Below the pieces are notes generated by a model. The model did no database searches and was not told the origin of the DNA. It saw only the letters and a list, made by a program, of their open reading frames with translations. From Heterobilharzia americana (taxonomy: Eukaryota; Platyhelminthes; Trematoda; Strigeidida; Schistosomatidae), in the NCBI GenBank assembly GCA_944470555.2, contig OX104134.1, positions 113,082,701 through 113,146,700 of the forward strand: 64,000 nucleotides of DNA, read 5' to 3'. Shown in pieces: positions 12,975-25,400 of the stretch. Position numbers and translations under genes: made by a program. Numbering within the stretch: the stretch's first letter is position 1; each line of letters begins with the position of its first letter.

Positions 12975-14130
12975 ACTGACAGCGTTGACCAAGAAGTAGT
13001 TTGGCAACTGCTGTTCCAACATTGCGGAGTGCCACAAATCTTTATCAACCTCATTCAACACCCATATAAAAACGCCACATGCCAAGTGACCCACAATGGA
13101 AAGCCCAGTGACGCCTTTGAATTGAAGACAGCGTTAAGACAAGGTTGCCGCCTACTATCACCGATGATATTTCTGATTGTGGTGAACTGGACTAGATCAT
13201 GCAAAAAGCTGGGAGGAGCTGTGAGAAGATGGGCGTACGCTGTCTGGACAGATGAAAAGAGCCTGGAAGATTTGGATTTCGCCAGTAGTCATTTATGTCT
13301 AATGTCGCACAAACTCGAAGATCTACAGACGAAAACTAACAAGTTGACAGAAGAGGCAGGGCAGCGAAAACGGGACTTCAAGCAAATGTAGAGAAGACAG
13401 AGGTGATGAAGATACCCAACCAACAACAGCATCAACAACAAGCACCAATCACCATTGACGGGAGAAACCTAAAGGAAGTAGTCTCTTCCACCTACCTAGA
13501 CAACATCGTCTCAACTACAGGTGGCGGCGGCACAGATGAGGGTGTCAAATACAGGATCGGAAAGACAGCAAGACAGGCTTTCACTAATCTGAAACCAGTG
13601 TGCAGATCTACTGCACTCAGCATAAACCGTGAACAAGATCCGGATTCTCAACACCAACGTCAAGTAAGTCAGTGCTTCTATATGCTTCAGAAACTTGGCG
13701 CGTTACCAAAGGCGTTTCCAGCAAACTACAGACATACATCATCAACAACTGCCGCCTACGCTCCTTGCTGAAGATCAGATGACCAGAAAAATAAGAATAA
13801 GCAACAAGGAACTCTGGCCGGGCAACGAACCAACCAACAACCCATCACCCTACAAATATGCAGAAGAAAGTCGAGATGGATTAGATTGGGGATACACTGA
13901 GGAGACCGACTGGGGACATCACGAACTAGGCCAGTTGCTCGAGTGGAATCCAAAGGGGAAACGACGAGTTGGGCGTCCCAGCTGAGGGTGACATCGAGGA
14001 GATCATGTGAGGAAGAAATGAAAGCTTGTGGGCAGTGGTGGAGCCAGGTTCAAAAGACTGCAGAGAACGGAGTGAAATGGAGAAGTGCTACTGAAGCCCT
14101 ATGTACGACTAACCTAAGGGAAAAATAACA
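12975..14130 (+). mobile_element. 5'-truncated RTE-like retrotransposon, dead copy A
   Basis: Homologous to the minus-strand element at 57.6-60.8 kb. The first recognisable part encodes SVDQEVVWQLL and then GVPQIFINLIQ of the RT domain, next QGCRLLSPMIFLIVV, then the C-terminal region with KRRVGRPS. Frames are broken several times. The active-site box FADD of the intact copy is replaced by FASSH, so both catalytic aspartates are lost. The 3' end is near AACCTAAGGGAAAAATAAC. Shares a 960-bp stretch with copy B. It lies inside the KCC intron between the exons ending at 12713 and starting at 15575, in the sense orientation. Confidence 0.88.
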
Positions 14131-15574
14131 AAATGTAACGCATTTTGTTGGTAAATAGTCCGTATTTTAGAAAAATCGACAATTTCCTTTATTACGGATG
14201 TTCGTTCCACACTTTATTTTCCTCAAATCGTTGACAATACAATAATATTAACATGTAAATGTTCATATCATATAGGTCTGTATATAGCAGAGCATTGAGT
14301 GTACCTCTTTATGTTCCGATTCACAAACGTAATAATGAATTTTTCCACCTGAGTGAAATGTAGTAATTGAAACTGATGAGTTGTGTTTCCGGTCGTTAAC
14401 CTGTTCACATCAGATAATAATGTGGTGATTGACATAATTCACCAGTTTGCTGGTTGTTCGATTGATTTTCTTCTCGTGTTTATGTATTTACTTGCATATA
14501 ACCTTTTAGGACATGATGTGGAGTACAACATATGCAGATTTTTATTTTTCAACCTCATTATTTATCGATTGCAAAAATGATTATATCTCTTAAATATTGA
14601 AGGATTCTTTACTTTTCATAAAGCAATATCAGTGGACAAAGCTGTCTTCTTCATACATGTCAGTATCGGTCAAACTGAAAGTAAGGGGGTGCTAATGCTT
14701 AAGTGATTAAGTTGTAATGAGATGACGTCTTGAACATCGTCATCAATGAATTGGTTTCTCAGTGGTATATTGCATCATCAAGATTAACGAAAAAATCGGT
14801 AGAAAAGTACTATTTCGATTCTCTATCACAATTATAGAATTTTTCATAAAATTCAAAACACTTCGTACAATAAAGTCACTTATTGAAAGTTGTGATGTAT
14901 TTTTGAATCAACATCATGCATGTTAGTGTTGTTGCTTCTTGATGATGCATTTTTATGGGGAAAACGAAGTAGTTTTAAGTGGTTATTTTGCTATTGAGGT
15001 GCATATGAACCGGTCACAATGGTATCAAGTCGGCTGTTTTTATTACTGATCAAAGTCTATCGATCAAGTTTGCAATGTGAACTCTAAGGTTAGTAAAGTA
15101 AGCAACACTGCAGTATATTGTATTTTGGTATTAGGTGTTAATCGATAGGCTTCTTTCGGAACATAGGGCTTGGTTATGTCAATTTTTATACTGTAGCCAC
15201 TCCATGTACACACCTCATTCTTACAGTAGTTGTAGTTTAAATGCTTTGTGGTTGTGTTTGACCTAAGCACTGCCGGACATAGCAACACAATTCAGTAGGA
15301 ATTTGAGTTTACTCATGGCTGAAATTTGCTGTAAGGCGTCGCTCTTTGTTCGCCTTAATCTCTTCAGACCTGTCAACTAATTTATTTATGAATTTCAAAC
15401 AGGTCGAAACATTATTGTATACTAACTAGCCTTGAATGCGGCCGTGTATGCAAGTCTGGTAAAAGTACTACTACAAGCTATTTGTATACCCAGTGAATTT
15501 TGTTTATCATTATTGTTTTTACTACTGTTTCAATAAAAAAATATTTTGTATTCTCTTTTCTAAACATTGTTAAG

Positions 15575-15782
15575 TGTTTGTTCACTTGGTGGGCGTTTAC
15601 TAAGTCGAGATTTTATCAGCGTGAATGGTTCAGTAGAATGCCATAAAAATATTACTGGACCTATTTACCAAGCCTATTGTGGTAATTCAGAAACCGCGAC
15701 AGCAGAATCATGCTCTTTCTTTCATGCTAATAACATTAGCTATTTTCCTGCTATGCCTGGGTTAACTTCGCAAAAGTTTTTG
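15575..15782 (+). CDS. KCC: K-Cl cotransporter, exon encoding the large extracellular loop
   Basis: Exon of 208 nt after a TTAAG acceptor and before GTAAGTT. It encodes the loop between TM5 and TM6: VCSLGGRLLSRD, then VECHKN, AYCGN and ESCSF. That gives the four cysteines typical of KCC proteins. Sequons NGS, NIT and NIS suggest N-glycosylation. It ends PGLTSQKFL, matching the P-G-x-x-S-G/Q..(F)L stretch before E-N-L/F in KCCs. As written it ends in phase 0, whereas the next exon needs one base before its first two (see findings). Confidence 0.88.
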
Positions 15783-15935
15783 GTAAGTTGGTTGTTTACT
15801 TTCGTCTAAAAAGTTTGAAATGTCACCATGAATCATGCACTGAAAGAAAGCGTAGTCCGGTTTGTGTGTAGGTATTTATCACTGTAAACAAAAGGTGAGT
15901 GCGGATCCTTGAAATATTTCTGACTACAGAAATAG

Positions 15936-18570
15936 AAACCTCTCCTGGTTAACTAGTCCTCTAGTTACTAGCCGGTTCTAAGCCTGGAGAAAAAGGGAAG
16001 GTTGGGCATAGGGCTAGCAACCCTACCCTGTAAAACCAATCCAATCACTAGAAAAACTTCAAAGCACAAAGAAACTATAAAAAATAAAAACAAACTTATT
16101 CCTCGCTGGAATCGGAGAGAAGAAATGATGCCGGTTGGTGAAAGCCTTCGGGAAGCCGGTCGGCCGACGTGTCTTCTCTCCCTCGATAAAAGCGAATGTA
16201 AAAAATGGGGACATAGAATGTCCGCACTATGTTTGAACCTAACAAGGTGGCCCAGATTACCAAAGAGATGAGAAGGTATGGCATCGAAGTGCTTGGAATC
16301 TGCAAAAGTAGATGTATCGGAAGTGGACTCTCCAAACTGTCAACTGGAAAGTCAATAATCTACTCTGATATTGTCACCCAGACGACAACCACAAGCACAC
16401 TGATTTTTGAAGTGGATATCATGATGTCCCCAACAGCATCGAAGGCTCTCATGCAATGGGAACCAATCTGCTCCTGCAGGACCCATGACAGCAAGATTTA
16501 ACTCAAAAGGAAGGAAAGTCGCAATCATTCAGTGCTACGCGCCATCAAACAATGCAGATGAAGAGAAGAAGGAGGAATTCTACAGACAACTGCAATCAGT
16601 AATGGACAAGACCATACCGCCGATGGCGACATCAAAATACTGATGGGTGGGGGGTGACATGAATGCCGAACTCGGAGCAGGCAACACAGGAAGAGATCAT
16701 GGGTCATGGGTCGAGAGGCACTCCGCAAAATGAATGAGAACAGAGAACTGTTTGCAGATTTCTGCACATTTAACGATTTGGTGATTGGAGGCTAGACAGT
16801 GTGTACAAACACAAGGACATTCACAAAGCGACATGGACTTCACCAGACGGACACTAAAAATCCGATGGACTTCGTCTCAATGTGAAGAAAGTGGAAACGC
16901 AGCCTACTGGACACAGGATCACAACAAGAAGGGGAGCAGATGTAGGTTCACACCGCACTTATTATCTAGTGCAAGGAATCTACCTTCAAAATCAAGCTGA
17001 AAGACATCGAAGAAGCTGGTGATAGACCACAGTTCAAGTTCAATACCCAGAACAGTACAGAAACTGAAGGACGAAACTACAAAGGATGACTTCACGTCAG
17101 TTAGCCATCAGCAAGAAATGGGAGACATTGAGCAACATTCCTAAAGGATAGGGCTTGGAGGAGCACAGAAACTTTGAAAGCTATATGGAAAGAAACGTTC
17201 ATAACCGTGTTAGGAAGGAAGAAGAAGCGGCAAGACAAGGAATCGATCTCGACGGACACATAGAAGCTGACAGAGGAGAGATAGGAAGATGAAACAGAAG
17301 GTGAACCAGTACAAAGATGCACAGCGAAAAGACGAACTGAGTACAATGTATAAAACACTGGACAAAGAAGTGAAGAAGAGTGAGCGCAAAGACAAAAGAC
17401 ACTTCCATGACACATTAGCAAGTGAAGCAGAACAGGCTGCAGGTAGGAGAGACCTGATAACACCATATCAAATAACCAGGTTACTATCTGGTAAATAAGA
17501 GATAAACGCAGATGAAGCCAATCGCAGATAGTAAAGGTAACTTGGTTACTAAAGAGGAGAAAGAAAGGAAACAATACAAGGTTGCCGCCTACTATCACCG
17601 ATGATATTTCTGATTGTGGTGAACTGGACTAGATCATGCAAAAAGCTGGGAGGAGCTGTGAGAAGATGGGCGTACGCTGTCTGGACAGATGAAAAGAGCC
17701 TGGAAGATTTGGATTTCGCCAGTAGTCATTTATGTCTAATGTCGCACAAACTCGAAGATCTACAGACGAAAACTAACAAGTTGACAGAAGAGGCAGGGCA
17801 GCGAAAACGGGACTTCAAGCAAATGTAGAGAAGACAGAGGTGATGAAGATACCCAACCAACAACAGCATCAACAACAAGCACCAATCACCATTGACGGGA
17901 GAAACCTAAAGGAAGTAGTCTCTTCCACCTACCTAGACAACATCGTCTCAACTACAGGTGGCGGCGGCACAGACGAGGATGTCAAAACCAGGATCGGAAA
18001 GACAGCAAGACAGGCTTTCGTTAATCTGAAATCATTGTGAAGATCTACTGCACTCAGCACAAACCATGAACAAGATCCGGATTTTCAACACCAACGTCAA
18101 GTAAGTCGGTGCTTCTATATGCTTCAGAAACTTGGCGCGTTACCAAAGGCGTTTCCAGTAAACTACAGACATACATTATCAACAGCTGCCGCCTACGCTC
18201 GTTGCTGAAGATCAGATGACCAGAAAAATAAGAATAAGCAACAAGAAACTCTGGCCGGGCAACGAACCAACCAAGAACCCATCACCCTACAAATATGCAG
18301 AAGAAAGTGGAGATGGATTAGATTGGGGATACACTGAGAAGACCGATTGGGGACATCACGCACCAGGCCAGGCCCTCGAGTGAGACCCAGATGGGGAACG
18401 ACGAGTTGGGCGTCCCAGCTGAGGGTGACATGGAGGAGATCGTGTGAGGAAGAAATGAGAGCTTGTGGGCAGTGGTGGAGCCATATTCAAAAGACTGCAG
18501 AGAACGGAGTGGAATGGAGAAGTGCTACTGACGCCCTGTGTAGCACGAAGAACCCAAGTCAAATAATAGT
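15936..18570 (+). mobile_element. RTE-like retrotransposon with internal deletion, dead copy B
   Basis: Begins at an AAACCTCTCCTGGTTAACTAG block that matches the presumed 5' end of the 57.6-60.8 kb element. It then has the 5' leader (GGTTGGGCATAGGGCTAGCAACCC) and a broken AP endonuclease region, recognisable by FEPNKVAQITKEMRRYGIEVLGIC in another frame and by QCYAPSNN. The N-terminal RT-linker follows up to about 17577. There it jumps directly to the part of RT starting QGCRLLSP, omitting roughly 700-800 bp. The 3' half is homologous to copy A. Many stops and shifts; not functional. Located in the 12-kb KCC intron. Confidence 0.88.
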
Positions 18571-21500
18571 AGGAATAGCGATTGCACACCAATATGCTCT
18601 TCTCACCTGACGATTAGTAATAGTGTTTCGATCCTGTTTCACTCTGGTGAACGGGTGCAGCTTCTTTGTAGTCTGGCAAAGAGTTCCGATTGTTTACCAT
18701 TCAGTGAGACAAGTGATTTTATAGGTATAAAGGTTATGGAGTTTTTGATATTGTTGTTTCAGGTGAAAAGTTTTGATGAAGAAATTAATGATTAGAAGTA
18801 ACTTATGTTGCAGTTTACGTGGTGATGGTAGTTTGTCGAATTTAGGAAGCAGTTGTCGTGCCATCTGTAACCCGTTATCTGGATGTATATACACCCCAGT
18901 GTGTAATATTTTGACTGAGACTCAAACTAAGTGTCTTTTGCTTTAAAAACCAAACCGTTTTCCACTAGAGCACTGAGGCAGGAGAGCTGCATCTTGTTCA
19001 ATGCGTATCAATGAACAAAATATCATGTTAGTTACTACTTTAGATTATTTATGCTAAAATGAGTTCACTCGTTGCTTTAGGAAAAACAGTTGCAAGATAT
19101 GTAAATCATCCAGTCGTTCATCGTAGAAGTGGTTAGATATCCCTCCCACTAGCAAGTTGTCATAAATACCTTTTGAGTTCAACTTAACAAAGTAATTCAG
19201 TTAATTTATATCTACAAAATAGTGTTATTCTGTCAGTGTTATGGCCACTTGCATCATAGTAGTAATTTCCCCGCCTTGCATTGTTTGTGTTCGGCCATAC
19301 TTTATTTGCTTTCATCATATCGGCAGTTAATATGCTACTTTACATTTCCTCTGAACATACTGCAGGGACAGTGTTTCAATTTTTTTGTGGTTGTTAAAGG
19401 TCTCACTAATGTACGATAGCCATGCTTTATCACCCATTTTTTCCGTGATCCGATTTGCATTAACTCAAAAATTAAGCATTATGGCATAATTGTTTCTCCT
19501 AAAAATCAGAATATTTGTTTTACACGTTTAAAAACTTACACCTAAATTTAGCTAGCGGGTGGCAGATCTGCCTAATCCCTTTTTGGGCTACTGAAAAGCT
19601 CTCCACCAAATACAGTATATCACATTGTTCACTTTGGACTTTAATCAGTCAAATTGTGTTAAACACTCTGGCGCATTTTAAGATATTTTCAACCTGCTGT
19701 TTCGTAGGTTGCCAATAACATTAAGAGAAAACATCTAGGCAAATTGTAATTAGCCCCTAAACGCATAATAGTACGATATAACGATTTCTGGAATAGTTAG
19801 GTCGAACTGCAGATGTACATGGATGAACCCCCACCACTAAACCTAAACATGCCTTTCTACTCATCACCCCCTTGCAACAACGTACCCCAGGTTGGACAAT
19901 AATAGCTTATTACTTAAAATGCAGTTATGATTAACATCATTCAGATGACATGTAACAAACTGGGAATTCCATACTGTATCAGGAATGCTGTCTGGAATGG
20001 TTATTATCAGTGGTTTTTAGTCTAAAACTATCCATATTGTGCGCAAACATGACGAAACCTAATAAATTCACTTTAGTGCTTAAACCACTGAAAAATAAGT
20101 ATAGGTTGACTGAAACTGAAGTTAAGTATTGAAATCATTACGAGGAAAGCAACTTATTTGATATGAAAAATTATGTCCGACCATCAGACAGACAAACCAA
20201 CTCATAACCTTTCACACTTGTGCATCAGTTCGAGCTTTCACTTTTCACATCAGCACACAATGAAAAGCTGTATAGAAAGGGAATTGTATTATAGTACACA
20301 AAAATATATTAGAACTTGAAGAAAATAAATAAATAAATGATGAAAATCTTCGAAATTCCAATGATTGAAGACCACATATATCTTCACCAATGTTATCGGT
20401 TTTGAGCCATACAACCCAAAATCTGCAGTCATTGATTCTTAATATCTTCACGACCTGGTTCTGGTTCAGGGTGTCTTACTGTTTTGTCTATAATCACCTG
20501 ATACTTCTATTTTATATAAACCTGGTACTTTTTGTCCTGTCTCAACATTACTGTCTCCGTGGTTTCGTCACTACCATACTATAGAGACCGAGTGTGACCA
20601 AAAACTTATCGTCTCTGTGAGGCCTATGTCGACCGATTGTTTATCATTACCTCACAAACGACAATTTAAAAACACATGATGAATTTAATAAGATTGTGGC
20701 TGAAGATGTTCTATAGACCCTGCATTTTGCTAGTGTCTCTACTGAAGTGAAGTATTTCATCTATGTACGCTAAGTCAACGAAATACCCTTCGAGTAGTAA
20801 TTTAATCGCTAATTGGCCAAACTTATGCAGGGTTACATCCATCACTTAGTTTCACAGCAAAGTTAAACAGGACATGTGTAATCCATGGCTGTCACTACTG
20901 GTTGTCACCACCTCAGACGATGCATGTCCTAGTTCTCTGTTTGCTTTATGAGATCAAACATACAAGAGTGGAGCAACAACACGCAGTTTTAGGAATTGTG
21001 GGCGTAATTTATTTTTCACTTTTGTGTAGAAGGTCTATCTGAAGTCAGATGGTGATATTCTACTCTATCGACCAAGTAACATTGTGACTAAACCTTCTGT
21101 GAAGAAACTTTACGCAACAGTTAGTATGAAGACATTCTCACCGTTTTCATATCAGCTGAAGATAGCCACATGTGTATCTCAAAATTACCCATCGTCTACG
21201 TTTATGTTCCACCATATCATTGATATAGAAATGAACGTGACATTCTCCACCGTTGATTGACCTATTGCACACAGGTGACTAGCTTATCGGCTGTGGGCTC
21301 TTATACAATCCCTACTTCTTTTTAGAATTTTTGATTATGTGGCATGTGTTTTGCTCGTGTGAAATTGTTCACGTGAATCTGCTGGCTTAAAACCTTGGTT
21401 TAGAAAAATAGGTGTGAAATGAACCTGTTGGTCACTTAACTTATTTACGGCTTTCACTAACCTTAACGTACGAGTTGTTAACAAAGCGTTGTCACAAACA

Positions 21501-21699
21501 CCGGCATACATTTAAACTTCACTAACATACACATCCTACTTGCTCATGCAAACGAAAGTAAACTTGGCAGTCTGCCAGTTGGAGATCTGAAAATTTCATA
21601 CCTGATAATGTAATAGCCTTGCACGTGAACCGTCATCAGTACATCCAAAGGATTACTTGCATATGCTCTAGTAAGGGATTAAACGGTGTTGAGTTGTAG
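18571..21699 (+). other. KCC intron, nothing further recognised
   Basis: AT-rich intronic sequence. No exon, RNA gene or well-bounded repeat could be supported. Confidence 0.5.
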
Positions 21700-22420
21700 C
21701 ACATGTTCTTATAGCACCACCATGATATCTGATTGCCTATTAAGGATCTGGTGTACTGCTCTGTAGTTTGCTGTATTCTAATGTATGGTTGAAAAAGATA
21801 GCCAATAAAATTGGTTATGGGAATGTTTCAGGCTTTCTATCACTGATGCTTTTGTGGTATAGGCAGTGTGTTGTGGGGCAGCATGGCAATAGCGCTAAAT
21901 TTCAGGCGTAACGTTTTAGGCGAAAGCAGCAAGTCAGTGGACTAGATCGTGAACCTTCATGTACTCAGATGACCGTGATATGTGCTGCGCATGCCTAGTC
22001 GCCGTCTGCCTACTCGCGCAAAATTAGCTGGAGTACGCTTTAGCTGCAAAGCTGTTAGAGAAGGCTAGAATAATGCGCAGCATCAGTTCATAAATTCTCT
22101 GACGATTGGTCTAAATCGTGTTGTGAAATGTAAACTTTCCGGTTGTGGTTCTCGTGGCAACTGAAATCGGTAGTAATGTAGATGCATCCACAAATTACCT
22201 TTATGCTACTCGTCCTACTGAACCTCTATTATCTTTCCTGTTCTGTTTTCAGAACTATCAACCACTTATGAATATTCGATTCCCTACTTCTTTTTCTCGT
22301 ATCGTTATACCTTCTACTTTGATGTACTGATATGAGGTGTGGCAACGTGAACTGTGCTCTGTGGTTATGCCAGGTCGCACGATGATGCTGACTGATAGAC
22401 CTAATACCGCAGCCCAAGTC
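21700..22420 (+). mobile_element. degraded 3' fragment of a non-LTR element
   Basis: Pieces in the same order as the 50.6-51.3 kb element: TGATATCTGATTGCCTATTAAGGAT (coding D-I-x-L-x-I-K-G), then GTGAACCTTCATGTACTCAGATG..TGCGCATGCCTAGTC (coding the H-x-L-R-W-L-G-H-V-L-R-M-P region), then the 3' UTR with CTTTGATGTACTGATATGAGGTGTGGCAACGTGAAC. Heavily decayed. Confidence 0.65.
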
Positions 22421-25400
22421 GTTAACTAATGCAAATGTATTCCATTTTTATTTTCTCATTAGTCCTGAGTACACTACTACTTCGTACTCATTATTTTTAC
22501 GTTTTCACTGAGTTCTTTGTCGCTACTTATATTTCAGTTTCTTTCTGTCTTCAAGTTATTATTACTTTCTTTGTTTCTTCAGTGTATCTGCCTAAATATA
22601 TGTGCACCGTCATGACCGGTCATGCACTGTTATGCTTGCTTGTTTGTGTATTAATTGTCGTCGGTATTGCCAGACTTTGTCCTCCAAAAACATCTAATCT
22701 CAGCCTAGGTAGTGTTATTCCTTTCTTATTTGACCTTGTTCTCATCATTATATGAGAGATTCAAACGATACCATTACAAATTTAAAAGGTTAACAGACTA
22801 TTCCTTCCCACAGATCAGTGCTCTTAAGGAAAAATAAGGTATTTATGAACTGTTAGACAGTAAAACTAAGTTCTGTATCTATTAGTTTAATCCACGTTTA
22901 GTGTCCTTTAACTATCGATTTCCTCTGATTGGTTGAGTTAAATTAAGTGAAGAAAACTGGCGCATACTTATTGCTCGATGATGGCTGTTTGTTTACATAA
23001 CTACATAGATCGTTCACTGGTTGTTTCTGAAAGTTGGGTTCATTTTATTTCCTAAATTTACCCAGCTCATATTCTGTAACTCTCTTTGATCGACATTTCA
23101 CTTTTGTGGCTAAACAACAGTATCTTGCTCTATAGATATGTTTTGTTCTTATCTGCGTAAGGAATATCAATTGTGACATCACATTATTTATTGATGTTTG
23201 CTATCTACTTGTCATATTAGACTAAGTTACTAACTCTCAATGTGTGCGTTAGTGACAATATTTTTTCTTTTTTATCTTAAGATTTTTAACTTCCACGAAA
23301 GTTTTTCAACCTATTTTAATCAATTCACTTTGTTTCCTTGTATTGATTTTTGAAACTGATTTCATGTGGATTAATCAAGTGATTGTAAAATACTTTATTT
23401 GACATTCTGCGATAACCTTCTTTACGTGTGCAGTTGGTTGGTCACACTACCTTCTCTTTTCCCCTCATATAAATATTAGGCAGTACTTGTCACAGTTATA
23501 TGAAATAAACGTGTTTCTTGCATGTCTGTTTGCATATGTATGTGCTTAGACTTTTGTATGCAGGGGTGATGTAAATCTCAGTCAATTATTACTATGACAA
23601 AAAAGCGAAGTTTTCTTACTCTTATTCAGGGATCAGTGGATTTGTTCATCTTTCATTTATGTTCTTCTGTAACAAGTTTGGCATCTATAAAAAAATTGCG
23701 AATCAGACCTAGTGATAAAGTCATCTCCCGTTCATTATGTTTGCGCATTTTTGAATTTATTGGCTCAGCAATCCTGATGGTTGATTCAGTCATTGGTTTG
23801 TCGCTTTAAATCCATTCCATCTGGTATAGTTTAGAAATTCACATAATATAACTGTCAGTCACAGACCAGCAGATGTGCAGCTAGCAGCCTTTTTCTTTCC
23901 GCAACAAATAGGTTTCATTTTGAATGTCATAGCATTAAATAGAACAAGTAATCGAGTATGAAGACAAGGTGGCATAATTCAGTGTTTAATGTTATAGTCG
24001 CACTATACATAGACAGACTGAAATTGTACCCCATGGTGCTTATTTTTCGCGAAATACTTTCAACTTAATTTCTATGGCTGGGTTTGTTTACATAAAACAT
24101 CTGTATTTTACGTGGGCTGACTGGCGTCTCAACACAGACATGAAAAGTTCAACAGCTTTTCGTCAAGCTATTCTGTTAAGCACATTTAGTTGTAAAGCAG
24201 GATTAAAAGTACTGTCCTACTGTTCGCGTCAGAAATATCGATGAAGAGTATGCTGTCATAAACACTTGATGATCTTTATCTTCATGACAGCCCGCATTCA
24301 ATAAAATCACCATGTGAGTAGTATCGGGATTAGGAGTGGGGCATAAGTTTACAGAGATGAAGCAATTGGTGAGCTTTTGGACTTTTGTTGACTAAAATGG
24401 TTGGGGCCTAGGATTCCAGATTCTTATCATTGCCCAATTCAGTGTATTGTGCTGATGACAATTAGTAATAACTAACCAGATGACGACAATAGGATACTTG
24501 AAGTTTATCGTCAGTTATAGCGATACAGATGGATCCATGTCTTACATCTATTTGTATTTCATCATGTTGTTTTTTCCCCGTTGTACTAATGTAAAGTTTT
24601 TCAACTTGGACCAATTTCCAGCTATTCTTGGTCCGTCATTGTCAGTAACTGACCAACCCGGTAAACAGGTATTGATACCTTATTAATGACCTTAAGATGC
24701 TTTGGTTTCCTTTGTAGATAACGTTTATTGAAGAATATTTCTTCATTTTTGTGCAGTTGATAAAGTACACATATTTATCTAGTTTAATTTGCCTCATAGC
24801 AATGTGTTTGATGTCGGGTAACTGTTGATATACCGGTATGAGCGACTATTATGTCTAGTCAGGTTGAAGTTGTGATGATAAATGTTATGCGACCCGCAGT
24901 AAAAGCAATTACTTTAGTATTTCCGTTAAATCATACTATTTAATAGCTTCCACAAGATCCTAACTTAGAGTGACAAGCAGTATGCACAGTTACATTGCAA
25001 TAATAATCATACTCTCTCCTTCACATTAGTCATCTTTCCTTCATTTGTAGCTGATGGTGATACTTCAATGCGCTTCGTATTTCTTTCATTCCTGTTTAAA
25101 CAGTTGTCTTTAGGATAAATGTATTCATAAGTCATGTTGCTGTTAGACTGTCTTATAGTTGTATCACAAGGCAAATCATTTATCAATGAGACCTAATATA
25201 TTCCGCGGTCTTATCACCATCTTGAATAAACTGACTTTGACGAGTTTCCTGTTCTTGCTAGTGTGTAGCCTAATTTTCACTTATTCTCAGTTATCACCTT
25301 AGATGACCTGTTCATCATAATCCTTTTAAATAACGCATAGATAAACATATGGATTGTATCGAATATAATCAGCACATTATTTGTTTAGTTGTATTTTCTA

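Noticed and set aside
22429..22755. 108-codon hydrophobic ORF as a membrane-protein exon
   Set aside because: Low complexity, no splice-site support, no resemblance to KCC segments; it lies just after a retrotransposon remnant in an intron.
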